Assembly: GCA_019136395.1 (NCBI GenBank)
Contig: JAGVUH010000546.1
Coordinates: 1 to 11,151 of the forward strand
Direction: 5' to 3'
Length of the DNA: 11,151 bases
Source of the DNA: Gammaproteobacteria bacterium
Lineage (GTDB): Bacteria > Pseudomonadota > Gammaproteobacteria > Chromatiales > Chromatiaceae
The notes under the pieces are model-generated. The model was not told the DNA's origin. It searched no databases and saw only the letters and a program-made list of their open reading frames with translations. Shown here one piece after another: positions 8,001 to 11,151 of this stretch (position 1 is the first letter of the stretch; every line of letters starts with the position of its first letter). The position numbers were made by a program, and so were the translations under genes.

Positions 8001-8136
8001 CGTCGTGCTGGAGGCGATTGACCAGGCCTTCCGCTCCCGGGGTGTGATCGTGGCTATTCCCGGCCTCGATATCCGCCTGCAATCCATCTCACCCCTTCTC
8101 CAGCCGCCAGCCCCCATCGCCTCCCCTGCCGGTTAG
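5023..8136 (+). CDS. Solute-binding-domain / MscS mechanosensitive channel fusion protein
   Basis: A 1037-residue inner-membrane protein. Residues 1-20 are a hydrophobic export or anchor segment. Residues about 27-252 form a type-3 periplasmic solute-binding domain as in amino-acid ABC-transporter receptors: VSVGWYEHHP strand, GFYHDLLDEIAKR helix, SDDRRKLVDFSWP (R100 at the usual ligand carboxylate position), GEVDFIYDESEF (D180/D184) and DDGTYTRLYRHYF end. Residues 275-500 are mainly helical and polar. About ten hydrophobic segments follow: 506-526, 541-561, 565-585, 599-617, 620-640, 652-672, 678-700, 720-746, 767-790, 811-831. The pore helix GLSVGFGFALKDVLENFFAGIIIL (843-866) and MscS beta domain (VRPGDTIEFGSVYGKV...MPNSQIVSKEFRNW, 871-919) follow, with the C-terminal alpha/beta domain to about 1020. 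MscK-like channels have a large periplasmic helical part, but a binding-protein head is unusual. No Shine-Dalgarno precedes the ATG. Sampled lines are about 43-55% GC against about 67-72% in the neighbours, suggesting separate origin. Ligand and gating are unknown. Confidence 0.92.
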   Translation: MKYIIPTIVFILLVLAASFHFQQDPPLVVSVGWYEHHPLTTRDPETGQPKGFYHDLLDEIAKRENLIIEYIETPRGKYLDKSHNAEKLMMAMPIVISDDRRKLVDFSWPVSEITRQLAGRASLLDPQGGIDLTEKLVANLQGTYRMSILEDWLEKKWIGGIVAFETSQEMIDALLKGEVDFIYDESEFIDSLTKHYPGMFQILNDDKLTAPLGYKAFPLPRGEVELLNRINDGMREIMDDGTYTRLYRHYFLQEANQELTRQTTTDSPQERLPAIEINEVNNARVILNDYFNAISNDSDESLARERSGLVDQFIQEGRREFDDKLLRAQVRFNELLLLIKGQPKDAPYFSAFYYHQIYDLLDSFQQMRASIESYRHKFEAENNQTHNNIQMIRQLDIPDPDLQWRKRWVETNFDQVLDTQARWMGRIDETLRKTVEFQALLEETMQRAERDSFENYRQYYFQRFNFFGNTSGLGSFKYQWVELLRSLQDWAANLPTQVEVVIPGASWLLKLFMILLGCTLAALAFAYWARRRSPILFRRFLIPYLSAGLGIFFAISAQILPMIYYNLFASLYLFSFTLAIMVAVWKLRKVALCTLETDPLVVSIFSLLAIDLLLVFLAPPLVVLAGLVVLTVLNLLWLVYCYRKLRVYRRQEIAILLSISGLIWLGSGITAWLGYLYPAMFIAVIGQFSFMVIYAGLIFSHSLLQVARNLAISHPLFTSFISTFLIPSVWLGLLLGAIFWSAIIFNGDWLFVEMYNVDLLPDLPMDISLRLLLNLILAGLLINFLLHWINVLIRILGEGYDLDLVSINSTYLVVRYLVWILFSVISLASLNIAWENLKWIIGGLSVGFGFALKDVLENFFAGIIILIGKQVRPGDTIEFGSVYGKVAKINIRATFIKTEDNALIAMPNSQIVSKEFRNWTLNGDQRRQEVEIILAGQTDIQWARQIMLEAMNSCAIVLKDPAADVLFMRYHDNDILLRARFWIQVPLRTKSISVVLEAIDQAFRSRGVIVAIPGLDIRLQSISPLLQPPAPIASPAG

Positions 8137-8178
8137 CGTTCCCGGAAGTCCAAGGAGTTGGTTTGATGTGAGCGGGGA

Positions 8179-8208
8179 TTAACCCGTATTGCGCAGGCCA
8201 GAGGCGAT
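8179..8208 (-). pseudogene. Remnant of the last codons of a ppc gene
   Basis: On the minus strand this reads IASGLRNTG and a stop, the characteristic C-terminus of PEP carboxylase. It is the same peptide as the end of the ppc gene at 11043-11072, in the same orientation. The DNA matches at 25 of 30 positions and all five differences leave the peptide and stop unchanged (TGA versus TAA). So it derives from another ppc allele rather than a recent copy. Before this point (plus-strand 8209 onward) the similarity ends abruptly, although the frame stays open for dozens of codons. Confidence 0.65.
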
Positions 8209-8214
8209 CTGGCC
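8196..8214. terminator. Short hairpin downstream of the channel gene
   Basis: GGCCAGA (8196-8202), a 5-nt loop GGCGA, and TCTGGCC (8208-8214) form a perfect 7-bp stem about 60 bp beyond the stop at 8136. There is no T-run, so terminator function is only possible. It partly overlaps the ppc-tail remnant. Confidence 0.3.
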
Positions 8215-8436
8215 GCTGGCGAACGATACTACCTGCAGGGGTAGGCTGCGGTGGGCAGGCTGCCGAGGGTGATCAGCGGGCTGTCCGGGTCGGAGTGGGA
8301 GGGAGCGGTGCGGCGGCAGAGGCTGATTTGTTACCGGAATTTTACGTCTCTGGGTGATATTCTTTACCCGCTAGGATAGCGCGCAGGATAAGGGATCAAA
8401 AGGATAACCACCTGGGATGTCGTTATTTTCAGATCA

Positions 8437-8477
8437 GGCAGTCAGCGCCGGATTAGGTAATTGCCCGGCGATCTGCC
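8437..8477 (+). promoter_or_regulatory. Structured leader hairpin before the PAS-GGDEF-EAL gene
   Basis: GGCAG (8437-8441) pairs with CTGCC (8473-8477). Inside it CGCCGG (8446-8451) pairs with CCGGCG (8465-8470) around a 13-nt loop. The stem ends 8 nt before the AGAGGA ribosome-binding site. In the mRNA it could influence translation; as DNA it could be an operator. It does not resemble the known c-di-GMP riboswitch core as far as I can tell. Confidence 0.4.
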
Positions 8478-8485
8478 GTAACGGT

Positions 8486-8491
8486 AGAGGA
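8486..8491 (+). promoter_or_regulatory. Shine-Dalgarno fixing the TTG start at 8500
   Basis: AGAGGA 8 nt before TTG (8500-8502). An in-frame TAG at 8485-8487 excludes any earlier start. The first in-frame ATG comes only at residue 60, inside the segment leading into PAS1, so TTG is the best supported start. Confidence 0.7.
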
Positions 8492-8499
8492 AACGGAAT

Positions 8500-10824
8500 T
8501 TGAACGATAGCAACCCCCTGTGGGACGATCCTAAGCCCGGCGCAGCGCCCTTGGCGCGCGTGGCCGCGCTGGAGGAACAGCTCAAGGCCCGCACCGCTGA
8601 ACTGGAAAGGGCGAACGCCGAGCGGCGGGAACTGGAGCGGCGCCTGGCATCCAGCGAGGAACAGTCCCGGCGGCAAATGGCGGACATGCAGGCCTGCTAC
8701 GACAACGCCCCGGTCGGGCTGTTCGTCGTTGACACCGAACTGCGTTACCAGCGGATCAACGCCTACCTTGCGGGGCTCAATGGCCAGCCCGCCGCCGCCC
8801 ATCTGGGGCGGACCCTGCGGGAGATGGTCCCGGGTCTGGCCGACCAGGCTGAGCCCCTGTTCCGCCACATCATCCAGACCGGCGAGCCGCTGTTGAATCA
8901 CGAGTTCCACGGGACGATCGACGACTCTGGGGGTGACCCGCGGGCCTGGCGGGGGCATTACTACCCCCAGCGCGACCTGGCCGGGGCGATCATCGGCCTC
9001 TCCGGCATGGTGGAAGAGGTGACCGCCCTCAAGCAGGCCGAGCGGGAACTGCGCGCCAGCGAACAGCGCTACCGGGAACTCAACGCCGACCTCGAACGGC
9101 AGGTCGCGGCGCGCACCGCCGAGATCCGCGCCGCTCATCTGGCCTTGGGCGACAGCGATGCGCGCTATCGCACCATTTTCGATAGCGTCATCGATGCCAT
9201 CTTCATCCTGGACCTGGCGGGCAACATCCTCGCGGTCAACGACCACGCCTGTCAGCGCTATGGCTACTCCCGGGAGGAATTTCTCCGCCTGCATGTCACC
9301 GCCATCGATACCCCCGAGGATGCGGTCAATGCCCCCGCCCGCCTCGCGGCGGTGGCACGTGACGGCCAGGTCGCCTTCGAGGCCCACCACCGGGACGCCC
9401 GGGGTCAACCCCTGGACGTCGAGGTCCGGGCAAGCCGGATTCTCTTTGACGGCCGCCCGGCCATGTTGGCCGTGTTGCGGGACGTGACCGAGCGTAAGCG
9501 GGCCCAGGAACGGGCCGAATACCTGGCCTACCATGATGCCCTCACCGGCCTGCCCAACCGGGTGCTGGGACTGGACCGCCTGACCCAACAGGTCGCCCAG
9601 GCGCAGCGCCACCAGCGCCAACTGGCGGTCCTGTACCTCGACCTGGATCAGTTCAAGCACGTCAACGACCGTTATGGTCACCTCATGGGTGATCGCCTGC
9701 TGCAAAGCGTGAGCCAGCGCCTGTCCCGGCGGGTGCGGGCCGAAGACAGCCTCTGCCGCCTGGCCGCCGACGAATTCATGCTGGTCTTGCCGGAAGTGGG
9801 CCAGGAGCAAAGCCTGGCGGACCTGGCCAGTCTGTGTGACCGCCTCCTCGCCCTCATGGCTGAACCCTTCGACCTCGACGGCCACCAGGTCTATGTCAAC
9901 CTGTCCCTGGGCGTCGCCCTCTACCCGCGGGATGGCAGCGACGGCGAGACCCTGATGCGCAATGCCGACACGGCCCTTTACGCGGCCAAGCGCGCCGGGC
10001 GCCAGACCTACCGTTGCTTCGAACCGCGGATGAACGACGAACTGGCGCGGTTCATCCAGACCCGGGACGCCCTGCGCGACGCCCTGGAGCGCCAGGAGTT
10101 CGTTCTCCATTACCAGCCGCAGGTAGCCCTGGACACTGGCCGGGTGGTGGGGGTCGAGGCCCTGCTGCGCTGGCAACGGCCGGACGTGGGTCTGGTGATG
10201 CCGGGCGACTTCATCGACGTGGCCGAGGAGAGCGGGCTGATCGCCGCCCTGGGCACCTGGGTCTTGCGGGAGGCCTGCCGCCAGGCCGCCGCCTGGCGAC
10301 AGGCCGGCTGGCCCGACCTGGTCATGGCGGTGAACCTGTCCGCCGTCCAGTTTCGCCGCGGCGGGATAGGAGACGAGGTGCTGGAGGCCCTGGCAGCCAC
10401 CGGCCTCGACCCCGCGGGGCTGGCGTTGGAGCTGACCGAATCCATCCTGCTGCAGGACGCGGAGACCGTCCTGGCCACGGTCGCGACCTGGAAGGCCGCG
10501 GGCATCCAGTTGGCCATTGACGATTTTGGCACCGGCTATTCCAGCCTGGCCTACCTCAAGCGCTTCCAGGTCGACAAGCTCAAGATCGACCGCTCCTTCA
10601 TCGTCGGCATGGTCGAACATGAGCCGGACCGTGCCATCGTTCAGGCGATCCTGGACATGGCCGGGGGCCTGAAGCTGCGCACCATCGCCGAAGGGGTGGA
10701 GGACGCGACGCTGGCCCGTCAGCTCCGCTTGATGGGCTGCGACGAGGCCCAGGGTTATCTGTATTCACCGCCCCTGGCGGCGGCGGACCTGGAGCAGTGG
10801 TTGCGGGCGCGGGAGGGGTCCTGA
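8500..10824 (+). CDS. PAS-PAS-GGDEF-EAL protein, probable c-di-GMP phosphodiesterase
   Basis: A 774-residue cytoplasmic sensor enzyme likely to hydrolyse c-di-GMP. A coiled coil (about 18-60) is followed by PAS1 (63-175), a charged linker (180-215), PAS2 (216-331), GGDEF (340-505) and EAL (520-770). In the GGDEF domain DALTGLPNR and YLDLDQFKHVNDRYGHLMGD are kept, but the signature is AADEF (422-426). Losing both glycines should abolish or strongly weaken cyclase activity. The inhibitory RxxD site is present (RAED, 413-416). The EAL domain keeps the expected motifs: EALLRW (E553), NLSAVQF (N612), ELTES (E644), DDFGTGYSSL (D674, D675), LKIDRSF (K695), EGVE (E731, E734) and AQGY. It starts at TTG behind AGAGGA and a leader hairpin. 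It is flanked by a ppc-tail remnant on the left and a receiver-domain remnant on the right. Domain calls are very firm; the activity balance is inferred. Confidence 0.95.
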   Translation: MNDSNPLWDDPKPGAAPLARVAALEEQLKARTAELERANAERRELERRLASSEEQSRRQMADMQACYDNAPVGLFVVDTELRYQRINAYLAGLNGQPAAAHLGRTLREMVPGLADQAEPLFRHIIQTGEPLLNHEFHGTIDDSGGDPRAWRGHYYPQRDLAGAIIGLSGMVEEVTALKQAERELRASEQRYRELNADLERQVAARTAEIRAAHLALGDSDARYRTIFDSVIDAIFILDLAGNILAVNDHACQRYGYSREEFLRLHVTAIDTPEDAVNAPARLAAVARDGQVAFEAHHRDARGQPLDVEVRASRILFDGRPAMLAVLRDVTERKRAQERAEYLAYHDALTGLPNRVLGLDRLTQQVAQAQRHQRQLAVLYLDLDQFKHVNDRYGHLMGDRLLQSVSQRLSRRVRAEDSLCRLAADEFMLVLPEVGQEQSLADLASLCDRLLALMAEPFDLDGHQVYVNLSLGVALYPRDGSDGETLMRNADTALYAAKRAGRQTYRCFEPRMNDELARFIQTRDALRDALERQEFVLHYQPQVALDTGRVVGVEALLRWQRPDVGLVMPGDFIDVAEESGLIAALGTWVLREACRQAAAWRQAGWPDLVMAVNLSAVQFRRGGIGDEVLEALAATGLDPAGLALELTESILLQDAETVLATVATWKAAGIQLAIDDFGTGYSSLAYLKRFQVDKLKIDRSFIVGMVEHEPDRAIVQAILDMAGGLKLRTIAEGVEDATLARQLRLMGCDEAQGYLYSPPLAAADLEQWLRAREGS

Positions 10825-10854
10825 CGGGCGGCGCTCGCCGTCCGCGATGTATTG

Positions 10855-11030
10855 GAGTTATTGGCAATGACTGTACCACCGGTCGTACCAATGCCTTCCC
10901 GGAGGACATCGCCAACACCCAGGCGGCCGGCATGAACGCGCACCTCAGCAAGCCCATCAGCCTGGACCAACTTCAGGCGGTGCTGCGGCAATACCTCAGC
11001 CCGATCCGGAGCGGTGAGAGCGGGGGCTGA
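10855..11030 (+). pseudogene. C-terminal remnant of a receiver (REC) domain
   Basis: This stretch ends with TNAFPEDIANTQAAGMNAHL, SKPISLDQLQAVLRQYL and then RSGESGG and a stop at 11028-11030. It is the end of a response-regulator receiver domain of the kind ending hybrid histidine kinases: the ANAF...AAGM segment, the conserved KP pair (SKP) and the last helix. The first two-thirds of the domain, with the phospho-acceptor Asp, is missing. The upstream frame overlaps the EAL gene and codes unrelated residues (a GTG at 10797 would be the only long-frame start; the first in-frame ATG is 10932). The expected VIAMTANAF region is interrupted: ATGACT is at 10867-10872, then about 15 extra bases, then ACCAATGCC. 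It converges on ppc with a 12-bp gap. I regard it as a dead 3' fragment of a kinase or regulator gene replaced by the gene to its left. Confidence 0.75.
10873..10888. repeat. Near-perfect 16-bp palindrome GTACCACCGGTCGTAC
   Basis: Only one symmetrical pair of positions (10877 and 10884) breaks the dyad. It lies exactly where the receiver-domain remnant appears to carry an insertion of about 15 bp. It could be an excision footprint, a binding site or chance. Confidence 0.4.
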
Positions 11031-11042
11031 AGGGAATGCGGC

Positions 11043-11151
11043 TCACCCGGTATTGCGCAGTCCGGAGGCGATGCCGTTGATGGTCAGGTGGATGGCGTTG
11101 GCGAGGCGCTCGTCGGTTTCCCCCGCCCGGTAGCGTTTCAGCAGTTCGACC
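11043..11151 (-). CDS. ppc: Phosphoenolpyruvate carboxylase, C-terminal end (5' part outside window)
   Basis: The last 35 codons of a minus-strand gene: [35 protein letters not shown], stop TGA at 11043-11045. The C-terminal GLRNTG and the preceding AI.LTI.GIA segment are hallmarks of bacterial PEP carboxylase, which makes oxaloacetate from PEP and bicarbonate to refill the citric acid cycle. The conserved C-terminal residues contribute to the active site. The rest of the roughly 900-residue protein lies to the right of the window. The gene converges on the receiver remnant. A second, diverged copy of its last nine codons plus stop lies 2.86 kb away at 8179-8208. Confidence 0.88.
   Translation of the reverse strand, partial: VELLKRYRAGETDERLANAIHLTINGIASGLRNTG

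Larger units (their letters stand above)
8137..8499. other. Gene-free stretch with ppc-tail remnant and leader hairpin
   Basis: No credible gene. It contains a minus-strand remnant of a ppc 3' end (8179-8208), an overlapping 7-bp hairpin (8196-8214) and the structured leader of the downstream gene (8437-8477). Promoter boxes for the gene at 8500 are not clear to me. Confidence 0.5.

Noticed and set aside
8341..8499. c-di-GMP riboswitch in front of the EAL gene
   Set aside because: A hairpin is present, but I could not recognise the conserved core or tetraloop-receptor features of either known c-di-GMP riboswitch class.
8434..10620. A 728-codon open frame on the minus strand
   Set aside because: It lies opposite the PAS-GGDEF-EAL gene, whose motifs are unmistakable. 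The antisense frame is open because of high-GC codon bias and shows no family features.
1..11151. CRISPR arrays, tRNA or rRNA genes, transposases or integrases
   Set aside because: No regularly spaced repeats, no tRNA-like cloverleaf and no recombinase motifs were seen on either strand, despite several signs of past rearrangement.

Overview
The window looks like chromosomal DNA of a GC-rich gammaproteobacterium. A purple-sulfur or related Chromatiales-type bacterium is my best guess. It rests on the high-GC codon use, the many PAS/GGDEF/EAL proteins, the PEP carboxylase tail and the DUF2252 protein. It is an inference from style, not a database match.

Layout, left to right. (1) 1-2437, minus: a cytoplasmic PAS-PAS-PAS-GAF-GGDEF diguanylate cyclase. 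Its 3' end lies just outside the window. Its natural start and RBS (2437) are out of frame with the rest, so the gene is either frameshifted or mis-sequenced near 2240-2313. (2) 2573-2842, minus: a small XRE-family antitoxin-like protein with no toxin and no RBS. Its 5' end abuts (3) 2845-2969, plus: a 125-bp scar in which the start of a PAS domain is joined directly to the last codons of an EAL domain. (4) 3174-4601, minus: a DUF2252 protein. (5) 5023-8136, plus: a 1037-residue membrane protein that fuses a periplasmic solute-binding domain (SBP_bac_3 type), a long helical region, about ten membrane helices and a C-terminal MscS channel domain. It has a good sigma70-like promoter and lower GC than its neighbours. 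(6) 8137-8499: a gene-free stretch holding a short minus-strand copy of the last codons of ppc, and a leader hairpin just before the next gene. (7) 8500-10824, plus: a PAS-PAS-GGDEF-EAL protein that starts at TTG. Its EAL domain looks active and its GGDEF motif is degenerate (AADEF). (8) About 10855-11030, plus: the tail of a receiver (REC) domain, a gene remnant. (9) 11043-11151, minus: the C-terminus of phosphoenolpyruvate carboxylase.

Two themes stand out. The first is signalling: one c-di-GMP synthase, one probable c-di-GMP phosphodiesterase, the scar of a third PAS/EAL gene, the tail of a receiver protein, and a channel with its own ligand-binding domain. The second is rearrangement: at least three 3'-end remnants (EAL, ppc, REC), a frameshifted gene and an orphan antitoxin lie within 11 kb, which marks the region as a site of repeated insertion and deletion. 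The most novel candidate for a working system is the solute-binding/MscS fusion.
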